A stretch of 6,195 bases of DNA from B8-G4 sp033720735 (GCA_033720735.1 JAWWBX010000267.1:1-6195); one strand, 5' to 3'; numbered from the stretch's first letter, positions 1 to 6,187 are shown. Numbers and translations are program-made. Notes: generated by a model from the sequence alone, not told the origin.

Positions 1-711
1 GATATCATCATGGCCTTCGATGAGTGCACGCCCTATCCCTGTGATCGCGCGTACGCCGAGAAGTCCATGCGACTCACGCACCGGTGGCTCGACCGGTGTT
101 GTGCCTGGTTTGCAGACCATGGTCCACGGCACGGCTACGAGCAGATTCTGGCCCCGATCGTGCAAGGGAGCACCTTTGCCGACTTGCGCACTGTTTCGGC
201 AGAGTACATTGCCGGCAAAGAGATGCCGATCAATGCCATCGGCGGGCTTTCGGTGGGAGAGCCGCACGATGAAATGTATGCGATGACGGATGTGGTCTGC
301 CGGATCCTGCCGTCCGACCGGCCACGCTATCTGATGGGCGTTGGTACGCCTGAAAACCTGCTGGAGTGCATTGCGCTCGGTGTCGATATGTTTGATTGCG
401 TGCTGCCTTCGCGTAATGCGCGCCACGGCCTGCTCTATACGAGGAGCGGCGTGATCAACATCAAGAACGAGAAATGGAAGCGTGATTTCAGCCCGCTTGA
501 CCCCGACAGCCCGGGATGGGGAGGCATCTATTCCAGGGCATACGTGCGTCACCTGGTGTTATCAGGAGAAATGCTGGGTGGCATGATCTGCAGTGTCCAC
601 AACCTGGCGTTCTACCTGGAGTTGGTCCGTGAAGCCCGCCAGCATATCTTGCAGAACACGTTCTCTACATGGAAGCGCGACGTGTCAAAATCGCTTTCGG
701 TACGTTTGTAA
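1..711 (+). CDS. tgt: Queuine/preQ1 tRNA-guanine transglycosylase, C-terminal part (5' end outside window)
   Basis: Tgt swaps guanine 34 in the anticodon of Tyr, His, Asn and Asp tRNAs for preQ1, a step towards queuosine; it acts in the cytoplasm. The frame is open from base 1, giving 236 residues of a family usually near 375, so roughly 140 N-terminal residues are missing. Visible family motifs are FDECTPYPCD (bases 16-45, base-binding pocket), VQGS, IGGLSVGE (guanine/preQ1 recognition), RYLMGVG and DMFDCVLPSRNARHG, where the Asp of FDCV (394-396) is the catalytic nucleophile. The usual zinc cluster CxCxxC is absent: bases 508-528 read SPGWGGI instead, while the zinc-ligand His of the VHNL motif (598-600) remains. 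From memory this is normal for Bacteroidota Tgt. The stop codon overlaps an AGGAG motif, and lptG follows closely, so the two are probably cotranscribed. Confidence 0.95.
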   Translation, partial: DIIMAFDECTPYPCDRAYAEKSMRLTHRWLDRCCAWFADHGPRHGYEQILAPIVQGSTFADLRTVSAEYIAGKEMPINAIGGLSVGEPHDEMYAMTDVVCRILPSDRPRYLMGVGTPENLLECIALGVDMFDCVLPSRNARHGLLYTRSGVINIKNEKWKRDFSPLDPDSPGWGGIYSRAYVRHLVLSGEMLGGMICSVHNLAFYLELVREARQHILQNTFSTWKRDVSKSLSVRL

Positions 712-715
712 GGAG
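711..715 (+). promoter_or_regulatory. Shine-Dalgarno-like AGGAG at the tgt stop codon
   Basis: AGGAG shares its first A with the tgt stop codon (709-711) and is continued by a GA-rich run to 720. It is the only strong anti-SD match in front of any gene in this window. The lptG TTG lies 23 bases further on, well beyond the usual 5-10 bases, and no in-frame ATG, GTG or TTG is closer. It could still aid ribosome loading or reinitiation after tgt, or be chance. Confidence 0.4.
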
Positions 716-738
716 AGAGATTCAAAACCCCTGCATCG

Positions 739-1827
739 TTGCTTTCGATTCTCGACAAATACATTATCAAGAAGTTTTTCGTCAGCTTCTTCTTCTCCGC
801 GTTCATGTTTACCATGATCGCCCTGGTCATTGACTTCAGCGACAAGCTGGAGAAGTTTATTGACAAGGAGTTGCCGGCGCGTCAGGTCATCAGTGAATAC
901 TACCTCAACTTCATTCCATGGATCAACGGGATCCTCTGGCCGTTGTTTGCCCTGATGGCGGTCATCTTTTTCACCTCACGCCTCGCCAAAAACTCCGAGA
1001 TCATCGCCACGCTGAGCGCCGGGGTGAGTTTTCGCCGTTTTCTGCGCCCCTATCTGATAGCGGGCGGAGTGCTGGCGGTGGTGCATTTTGTCGGAAGTCA
1101 TTACTTCATCCCGTTGGGCAACAAGACCTACATCAATTTTGAGAATACCTACATCCATCCCAGCAACCAACGTCTCAAAACGGAAAACATCCACATCTTT
1201 CTGGACGCGGACTCCAAGATCTTTATTCGCAATTATCGCAGTCGTGATACAAGCATGCGCGGGGTCTTCCTGGAGCGGTTTGCAGGAGGGCGAATGGTGG
1301 AGCTGATCAATGCGGAGATCATGGAGTGGGTCGGTCCCCCCAACAACTGGCGCCTTTCTGACTACCAGATTCGCCGGTTTGATGGCGATAGTGAGTCGTT
1401 TGCGCTTGAAAAGAAAGGATCCCTTGATACCACCCTCAATCTCGTACCTGCTGACTTTGTCCGCTATTCCAACCAAAAGGAGATGATGACTTCCGGTGAG
1501 CTGCGCGCCTTTATTGCCTACGAAAACGCCAAGGGCCTCGACACGGCCAAGAAGATGGTCACCGAGTTGCACCGCCGCTCAGCCGATCCCTACACGATTC
1601 TTGTGCTGACCATCATCGGTGCGGCAGTGGCCTCCCGCAAGGTGCGCGGCGGCGTGGGACTGCATCTGGCCTTTGGGGTGACCATCGGGGCCCTCTATAT
1701 CGTGCTGTCGCGGTTTTCCACCACGTTTGCCAACCAGCTCGATCTGCCTTCGGGCATTTCCGTCTGGCTACCCAACATTCTCTTCACGATCGTGGCCATT
1801 GTCCTGTTGCACAGAGCCCAGAAATAG
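739..1827 (+). CDS. lptG: LptF/LptG family permease, LPS export (probable LptG)
   Basis: This is a predicted inner-membrane permease of the LptB2FG ABC transporter, which pulls lipopolysaccharide out of the inner membrane and feeds it to the LptC bridge. The 362 residues match the family length and layout: helices near 9-31, 55-76 and 103-124, a large periplasmic domain of about residues 126-270, then helices near 285-303, 308-328 and 340-358. The start (ILDKYIIKKFF) and the ELHRRSADPYTILVL stretch before helix 4 are typical of the YjgP/YjgQ family. TTG at 739 is the only usual start codon between the preceding in-frame stop and the family N-terminus; the first in-frame ATG (805) lies inside helix 1. 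An AGGAG motif at 711-715 is 23 bases upstream, further than normal. Placement after tgt is common in Bacteroidota. LptG is preferred over LptF on that context only; the family call is firm. Confidence 0.88.
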   Translation: MLSILDKYIIKKFFVSFFFSAFMFTMIALVIDFSDKLEKFIDKELPARQVISEYYLNFIPWINGILWPLFALMAVIFFTSRLAKNSEIIATLSAGVSFRRFLRPYLIAGGVLAVVHFVGSHYFIPLGNKTYINFENTYIHPSNQRLKTENIHIFLDADSKIFIRNYRSRDTSMRGVFLERFAGGRMVELINAEIMEWVGPPNNWRLSDYQIRRFDGDSESFALEKKGSLDTTLNLVPADFVRYSNQKEMMTSGELRAFIAYENAKGLDTAKKMVTELHRRSADPYTILVLTIIGAAVASRKVRGGVGLHLAFGVTIGALYIVLSRFSTTFANQLDLPSGISVWLPNILFTIVAIVLLHRAQK

Positions 1828-1843
1828 CACCAGGATTAACTTC

Positions 1844-1875
1844 TTTCAATTTTTTTTGAAATTTTTCAAATTTTT
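1844..1875 (+). terminator. Possible weak AT-only terminator after lptG
   Basis: Two overlapping inverted repeats lie 17 bases after the lptG stop. TTTCAA (1844-1849) pairs with TTGAAA (1856-1861) across a T6 loop, and TTTGAAA (1855-1861) pairs with TTTCAAA (1864-1870), followed by T5 (1871-1875). Since both use 1856-1861 they exclude each other. The position after a gene end and the T-run suit a Rho-independent terminator, but the stems hold a single G-C pair each and would be weak. Confidence 0.35.
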
Positions 1876-1977
1876 GTCTATTCTGTTATTCACTGATAAT
1901 CAGCGTTTTAACACCATGCCTTACTTCGACATCCGAATATTTGTACCTACATCACCTGATCTTGTTTAACCAAACAC

Positions 1978-2008
1978 TTGACTTTTGTCTAAGTAACGGT
2001 TATTTTTG
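1978..2008 (+). promoter_or_regulatory. Bacteroidota-type promoter for the sigma factor-mutY-ssb-gldE-gldD unit
   Basis: TTG (1978-1980), 20 bases, then TATTTTTG (2001-2008) fits the known Bacteroidota primary-sigma consensus (TTTG or TTG near -33, TAnnTTTG near -7) at every defined base of the -7 element. A transcription start near 2013-2015 would leave a leader of about 18 bases before the ATG at 2032. The site sits at the end of the AT-rich gap, just where the downstream unit needs a promoter. Confidence 0.65.
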
Positions 2009-2031
2009 GTGTAACATTAAATGAAGCGATT

Positions 2032-2550
2032 ATGTCCACAGTAGAATTCAATCTCGAGTTTGATGCATTGACCCAGGTACTGCGGAGATTTGCATACAAT
2101 CTGACCAAGAATCCAGAAGAAGCCAAGGACCTGTACCAGGAGACGGCCTTTCGGGCGATGAGTAATCGCGACAAGTTCAGGCCGGGAACCAACTTCAAGG
2201 CGTGGCTGCTGACGATCATGAAGAATATCTTCATCAACAATTACCGCAAACGTGCCAAGGCCAACACCATCATTGATTCAACGGACAACCTGTACTACAT
2301 CAACAGTGGTTCGGCTGTGATCCAGAACAAGGCGCATTCGAACATCATGATGGACGAGCTTGAGGGCATGATCGACCGTCTTGATGACACGCTGCGGGTG
2401 CCGTTCGAAATGCACTACGTCGGGTACAAGTATCAGGAGATTGCAGACAAGCTGCGTCTGCCCCTGGGCACGGTGAAAAGCCGGATCTTCTTTGCGCGCA
2501 AAGCGCTGAAGGAGATGATCGCGGCGCGCTACGAGACCCTGCACGTGTAG
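2032..2550 (+). CDS. ECF-type RNA polymerase sigma factor
   Basis: A 172-residue alternative sigma factor that would direct RNA polymerase to a regulon not visible here. Region sigma-2 spans about residues 9-76 and carries the expected AKDLYQETAFRA helix (31-42) and FKAWLLTIMKNIFINNYRK (55-73), the core-binding and -10 recognition part. Region sigma-4 spans about 112-164, with the helix-turn-helix KYQEIADKLRLPLGTVKSRI at 133-152 for -35 binding. There is no sigma-3 and no extra C-terminal domain, so it is a minimal ECF factor. ATG at 2032 gives the family's normal N-terminus; the ATG at 2021 is out of frame. No strong SD precedes it, as is usual in Bacteroidota. No anti-sigma gene lies beside it; mutY follows after 39 bases. 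Its subgroup resembles the common soluble ECF factors of Bacteroidota; the signal it answers to cannot be told from sequence. Confidence 0.92.
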   Translation: MSTVEFNLEFDALTQVLRRFAYNLTKNPEEAKDLYQETAFRAMSNRDKFRPGTNFKAWLLTIMKNIFINNYRKRAKANTIIDSTDNLYYINSGSAVIQNKAHSNIMMDELEGMIDRLDDTLRVPFEMHYVGYKYQEIADKLRLPLGTVKSRIFFARKALKEMIAARYETLHV

Positions 2551-2589
2551 GATTGGCAGTATCCTGACGCCTGTGCATCTTTGTGCCTG

Positions 2590-3684
2590 ATGCGTCCTGA
2601 TACGAGCGTGACCCGAACAAATCCGTATAACATACTGGCCCGGCCCCTTCTCAAGTGGGCCGGGCTTCATCTTCGCGACCTCCCCTGGAAGCAATCTGAC
2701 GACCCCTACCATATCTGGCTGTCAGAAATCATCTTGCAACAAACACAGGTTGCACAAGGCATCCCCTACTATCGCAAGTTTGCAGACCGCTATCCCACCG
2801 TGCATGAGCTCGCGGCGGCATCCGAGGATCAGGTTCTCAAAGACTGGCAGGGCCTCGGGTACAATACCCGGGCGCGCAACCTGCACGCTGCCGCAAAACA
2901 CATTTCGCAATCTCTGAACGGCGCGTTTCCCCGCACATATGAGGGGCTGCTCACACTTCCTGGTGTTGGTCCGTACACCGCTGCTGCCATCGCCTCCTTT
3001 GCATACGACTTGCCCGTGCCCGTGATCGACACCAACGTCCTGCGGGTGATGAGCCGGTTCCTCGGCTTGAGTGACCCGGTCGGATCCCGCGCGTTGCATC
3101 GGGCAGTGGAGGATGCGCTCACCCCATTGATGTCGAAGGTCTCACCATCGACTTTCAACCAGGCGATCATGGATTTTGGTGCCCTGCAATGCACGCCGGC
3201 CTCCCCGCAATGTGGTGACTGTCCATTGGCGCGTGATTGCGTGGCCTATCAGGGCGGCCTCGTGGAGACGTTGCCGGTGCGCAAGCGCAAGCAACCGCGG
3301 CGTCATCGCTGGTTTCACTATCTCGTGTTGTACAATGATCACGGGGTCTTGATGCGTCAACGCACCAGGCGGGATATCTGGCACAGAATGTATGATTTCC
3401 CACTCGTTGAGTGCTCACAACAAACACCGGAAGCAGAGGTGGTGCGTGATCTCCTGATCACCCTGACCGGTTCAGGTGCGCATCCCGAACCGTCTATCAG
3501 CACCGATCAACAGGTACTGACACATCAGCATATTCACTGCATATTCTATGCTTACAGCTGGGCGGAGCTGGATGTCGAGGCCCTGCCAGAGGGGTATCGG
3601 TTTGTCGAATTCCAAAAGCTGAATAACTTCGCGGTCCCTAAAATCATTGATTGCTATTTCAGGTCTAATTCGATACTTTTATAA
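2590..3684 (+). CDS. mutY: A/G-specific adenine DNA glycosylase MutY
   Basis: MutY removes adenine mispaired with 8-oxoguanine in base-excision repair. The 364 residues show all key parts: SEIILQQTQV with the catalytic Glu46, the helix-hairpin-helix LPGVGPYTA (123-131), VIDTNVLRV with catalytic Asp147, and a 4Fe-4S cluster site Cys201-X6-Cys208-X2-Cys211-X5-Cys217. A NUDIX-like C-terminal domain runs from about 240 to 355, with LTHQH near 310-314 at the place of the 8-oxoguanine-reading loop (FSHFH-like) of other MutY proteins. ATG 2590 is chosen; an in-frame TTG at 2581 would add only three residues (MCL). No SD is seen for either. The gene sits 39 bases after the sigma factor and 23 bases before ssb, in the mutY-ssb-gldE-gldD order known from Bacteroidota. 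All catalytic and cluster residues are present, so it should be active. Confidence 0.96.
   Translation: MRPDTSVTRTNPYNILARPLLKWAGLHLRDLPWKQSDDPYHIWLSEIILQQTQVAQGIPYYRKFADRYPTVHELAAASEDQVLKDWQGLGYNTRARNLHAAAKHISQSLNGAFPRTYEGLLTLPGVGPYTAAAIASFAYDLPVPVIDTNVLRVMSRFLGLSDPVGSRALHRAVEDALTPLMSKVSPSTFNQAIMDFGALQCTPASPQCGDCPLARDCVAYQGGLVETLPVRKRKQPRRHRWFHYLVLYNDHGVLMRQRTRRDIWHRMYDFPLVECSQQTPEAEVVRDLLITLTGSGAHPEPSISTDQQVLTHQHIHCIFYAYSWAELDVEALPEGYRFVEFQKLNNFAVPKIIDCYFRSNSILL
3651..3681 (+). promoter_or_regulatory. Candidate internal promoter for ssb-gldE-gldD
   Basis: Within the last codons of mutY, TTG (3651-3653) is followed after 20 bases by TACTTTTA (3674-3681), matching the Bacteroidota TAnnTTTG element except for the final base. 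The spacing equals that of the promoter at 1978-2008. A start near 3687 would lie about 20 bases before the ssb ATG. It would let ssb be made independently of the sigma factor and mutY. A TATAAT also lies at 3680-3685, but without a well-spaced -35. Confidence 0.35.
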
Positions 3685-3707
3685 TATCTCAGCTGTAACG
3701 ACGAAGT

Positions 3708-4160
3708 ATGGTCAATAAGGTTTTTTTGATTGGCAATTTGGGGCGCGACCCCGAGGTGCGGCATCTCGAAGGAGGAAATGTCGTTGCAAAGTTTCCCGTT
3801 GCGACCAATGAGAGTTATCGCGACAAGTCGGGCGAATGGCAGAAAATTACGGAGTGGCATGACGTGGTCGTCTGGCGGGCCCTCGCCGAACGGGCCGAGA
3901 AGCAGCTGCAGAAAGGCAGCCTGGTTTATGTTGAAGGCAAGATCACGCATCGCAAGTGGCAAGACCGCGATGGCAATGATCGCTGGTCGACCGAGATCGT
4001 AGCCAATACGTTCCGGTCTCTGGATCGTCGAGAAAGCTCCGATCGTGGATATGCGCAAGATTTTCCATCGACAAATGCATTGGCCGGTTCGCCATCGGCA
4101 GTTTCGAACGAACCGTCGGGGCCCGACACACAAGCTGTCGAGGATGACCTGCCATTCTAG
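3708..4160 (+). CDS. ssb: Single-stranded DNA-binding protein SSB
   Basis: SSB coats single-stranded DNA in replication, repair and recombination, and recruits partner proteins through its tail. The 150 residues comprise an OB-fold (about 1-105) with the typical opening VNKVFLIGNLGRDPEVR and the KITEWHDVVVW strand (46-56, carrying the conserved Trp50 and Trp56), then a Ser/Pro/Gly-rich linker (about 106-143) and the acidic tip EDDLPF (145-150) that binds partner proteins. ATG 3708 fits the family start; only a weak GAAG precedes it. It lies 23 bases after mutY and 31 before gldE. The intact acidic tip and OB-fold suggest the main cellular SSB rather than a phage or plasmid form, though a second chromosomal copy cannot be excluded from this window. 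Confidence 0.96.
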   Translation: MVNKVFLIGNLGRDPEVRHLEGGNVVAKFPVATNESYRDKSGEWQKITEWHDVVVWRALAERAEKQLQKGSLVYVEGKITHRKWQDRDGNDRWSTEIVANTFRSLDRRESSDRGYAQDFPSTNALAGSPSAVSNEPSGPDTQAVEDDLPF

Positions 4161-4191
4161 GTGCTGCCACTGAACAGAAACTCACGTCATC

Positions 4192-5610
4192 TTGGAATCA
4201 GAACCTGCTCTTTCAGACATACCGTTACCCTGCTTTTTTCCTCTTTTTGTTCTGGTTTTTTCTGCTGGCACCGCGTTCTCTCTGTTGTTGCTGCTGTGTC
4301 TGTTGTTTTGCTCGGCTTTCATCTCCGGATCCGAGGTGGCGTATTTCTCGCTGACCTCGCAAAATCTCAGTGACCTAAAAACAGAGAACAGCCCCAGCGG
4401 GCGGCGCATTATCTACCTGCGCTCGATCCCGCGACGCTTGCTGGCTACCATCCTCATCAGCAACAACTTCGTTAACATCGCCATTGTCATTCTCGCGGAG
4501 TACATCGTCTGGAATACGATCCCTGCCGACACCTTTGGTCTGTGGGGCGCAAGTCTCCACCGGTTACCAGTACTCTCCTCTCTCACGACCGTGGACGAAC
4601 TGACCCGGGCTGTCAGTTTCCTCATCACAGTATTCGGGGTGACCTTTCTTTTGGTTCTGTTTGGCGAGGTCGCACCGAAGATCTATGCCAAGATGAACAA
4701 CATTCGCCTGGCCCGCTGGATGTCCTTGCCGTTGCAGTTGCTGGTTTCACTGTTTTCCCCGCTGAGTTCTCTGCTGGTACGCTGGTCTTCGGGTCTTGAA
4801 CGGCGGTTTCGTTCAGGAATGGCCGGACAGGCCAACAAGGACGACATTGACAAGGCAATTGACCTGGCAGTGAGTCAGGATGATGACTCAAAGATCGAGG
4901 CGGATATCCTGAAAAGTATCATCAAGTTTAATGATGTCTCCGTCAAGCAGGTCATGCGGGCACGGGTGGACGTCGTGGCGGTGGATGAGACGGTGGATTT
5001 TGATGAGCTCCTTGCGACGGTCAGGGACTCCGGTTACTCGCGCATCCCTGTCTACCAGGAGTCGTTCGATCATATCACCGGTATCCTCTATGTCAAGGAC
5101 CTGATCGGTCATCGCAAGGAAAATGGTGCATTTGCATGGCAGGGCCTGGTGCGCAACCAGGTGTTGTATGTACCGGAATCCAAGAAGATCAACGATCTGC
5201 TCAAGGACTTTCAACGTGAGCGGGTACACATGGCTATCGTTGTGGATGAGTATGGCGGTAGCGCCGGCCTGGTGACGTTGGAAGACGTCATGGAGGAGGT
5301 CATCGGCGAGATCAAGGACGAATTTGATGATGCGCGCGAAGGCGAATACAAGGAAATCGATCCTCGTACGTTTGTATTTGACGGCAAAGTGCTGATCAAC
5401 GAGGCTTGTCGTGCTATGGGCATCGAGACCAGCCGGCTCGAGGGGGCACGGCGTGACGCCGACTCGTTGGCAGGATTGCTCCTTGAACTCAATGGTGAGA
5501 TGCCGGTCAAAGGTCAGGAGTTTGTCCTCGACGGGCTTCAGTTTATCGTACTCTCAGTTTCAAAAAAGCGCATTGAAAAGATCCGGATCCACCTTTCTGA
5601 CGAGAGCTAG
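4192..5610 (+). CDS. gldE: GldE, CNNM/CBS/CorC-domain membrane protein (gliding-associated)
   Basis: An inner-membrane protein related to the HlyC/CorC (CNNM) family of cation-transport-linked proteins. In Flavobacterium it supports gliding, apparently through GldD; its own biochemical activity is not known. Of 472 residues, about 17-195 form the transmembrane domain (helices near 17-41, 82-105, 139-160, 172-195) with the family motifs SAFISGSEVAYFSLT (41-55) and FGEVAPK (156-162). Two CBS domains, which usually bind adenine nucleotides, cover about 251-375 and include VDEYGGSAGLVTLEDV (351-366). A CorC_HlyC domain covers about 385-468. TTG 4192 is the only usual start between the upstream in-frame stop (4171-4173) and the membrane domain; the first in-frame ATG is near 4693. 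The N-terminus MESEP resembles the acidic, proline-bearing start of other GldE proteins. GldE is preferred over a generic hemolysin-like transporter because gldD overlaps its end and ssb precedes it. Confidence 0.9.
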   Translation: MESEPALSDIPLPCFFPLFVLVFSAGTAFSLLLLLCLLFCSAFISGSEVAYFSLTSQNLSDLKTENSPSGRRIIYLRSIPRRLLATILISNNFVNIAIVILAEYIVWNTIPADTFGLWGASLHRLPVLSSLTTVDELTRAVSFLITVFGVTFLLVLFGEVAPKIYAKMNNIRLARWMSLPLQLLVSLFSPLSSLLVRWSSGLERRFRSGMAGQANKDDIDKAIDLAVSQDDDSKIEADILKSIIKFNDVSVKQVMRARVDVVAVDETVDFDELLATVRDSGYSRIPVYQESFDHITGILYVKDLIGHRKENGAFAWQGLVRNQVLYVPESKKINDLLKDFQRERVHMAIVVDEYGGSAGLVTLEDVMEEVIGEIKDEFDDAREGEYKEIDPRTFVFDGKVLINEACRAMGIETSRLEGARRDADSLAGLLLELNGEMPVKGQEFVLDGLQFIVLSVSKKRIEKIRIHLSDES

Positions 5611-6187
5611 CCTCGCGGCAGTCATCATACTGGTCGTGGCAGCATGTGGCGATCGCGGCGATGCCGTCCCAAAGCCGCATGCATACCCAAGGGTCGTCTT
5701 TCCGGAACGGAATCTTGTCCCGTTCGATCAGGCGTCATGCCCTTTTACGTTTACTTATCCCGATTATGCGCAGGTCCAATTGCGCACAGAGTTCTTCGGT
5801 GAAGCGCCAGCGTCACCGTGCTGGTTTGACCTGTCCGTTCCTGCCCTCAATGCACGGATCCACTTCAGCTACCATCCGCTGCGCGATGCGGAGACGCTGG
5901 ATGATCTCATCCAGGATGCGTTTGCGATCGCCAACAAGATCAATCAGCGCTCCAACTACATGGATGAAATCCGCGTACGCAATGCGCAAGGGGTGGGTGG
6001 GTTGATCATGGAGTTTCAGGGCCCTGCTGCATCGCCCATGCATTTCTATCTCACTGACAGCACCCGTCACTTCGTAAAAGCTGCGCTCTATTATCAGGCT
6101 GAGGTGCGTCCCGACAGTCTCGCGCCGGTCAATGAGTTTCTCAAACAAGATCTTGCCGACGTGATCAATTCGTTTCGCTGGCGTTGA
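5573..6187 (+). CDS. gldD: GldD, gliding-motility/T9SS-associated lipoprotein
   Basis: A predicted lipoprotein of the GldD family, which in Flavobacterium is needed for gliding and for a stable type IX secretion system. From TTG 5573 the product is 204 residues, the normal family size. It begins with a lipoprotein signal: a basic N-terminus (MKR, Arg11), a hydrophobic core SLAAVIILVV, and lipobox VAAC with Cys25 as the lipidated residue. PKPHAYPRV (33-41) is the family hallmark just after the signal, followed by the FTFTYPDYAQ and RIHFSYHPL strands and a C-terminal LADVINSFRWR. The frame is open far upstream (ATG 5411) but those residues are out-of-frame gldE; only a start near 5573 yields a proper signal peptide. 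CTG 5597 would also leave one but is a rare start. The start overlaps gldE by 38 bases, so translation is probably coupled. Retention in inner or outer membrane cannot be told here. Confidence 0.88.
   Translation: MKRSGSTFLTRASLAAVIILVVAACGDRGDAVPKPHAYPRVVFPERNLVPFDQASCPFTFTYPDYAQVQLRTEFFGEAPASPCWFDLSVPALNARIHFSYHPLRDAETLDDLIQDAFAIANKINQRSNYMDEIRVRNAQGVGGLIMEFQGPAASPMHFYLTDSTRHFVKAALYYQAEVRPDSLAPVNEFLKQDLADVINSFRWR

Larger units (their letters stand above)
1828..2031. other. AT-rich intergenic region between lptG and the sigma factor gene
   Basis: This 204-base gap is clearly more AT-rich than the flanking genes. It contains the possible AT hairpins at 1844-1875, a CTGAT-A-ATCAG palindrome at 1893-1903, an inverted repeat TGTTT-N4-AAACA at 1963-1976, and the promoter at 1978-2008. 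Short open frames here lack any sign of coding. No tRNA or riboswitch fold is recognisable. Confidence 0.8.

Noticed and set aside
976..1572. 198-residue open frame on the minus strand within lptG
   Set aside because: It is antisense to a well-supported membrane protein gene, and its product shows no recognisable domain. Long antisense frames are common in moderately GC-rich DNA.
2278..2712. 144-residue minus-strand open frame across the end of the sigma factor gene and the start of mutY
   Set aside because: It lies over conserved domains of both genes, has no start signal and no recognisable motif.
4229..4262. T-rich runs at the gldE start as a terminator for ssb
   Set aside because: No G-C stem precedes them, and they encode the Phe/Leu-rich first membrane helix of GldE.
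4161..4373. 70-residue plus-strand frame starting with GTG right after ssb
   Set aside because: It is a shadow of the gldE membrane domain in another frame, with no family resemblance.
5411..5572. Upstream extension of gldD to the ATG at 5411
   Set aside because: These residues are gldE sequence in another frame, and they would place the lipoprotein signal near residue 70, which is incompatible with export.
5580..5589. GATCCGGATC perfect palindrome near the gldE end
   Set aside because: It has no loop for an RNA hairpin and is within coding sequence; restriction-site-like palindromes of this size are expected by chance.
5560..5612. GldE-GldD fusion by programmed frameshift
   Set aside because: The slippery heptamer supports -1, but gldD lies in the +1 frame; the -1 frame stops at once at 5574. 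A fusion would also bury the signal peptide.
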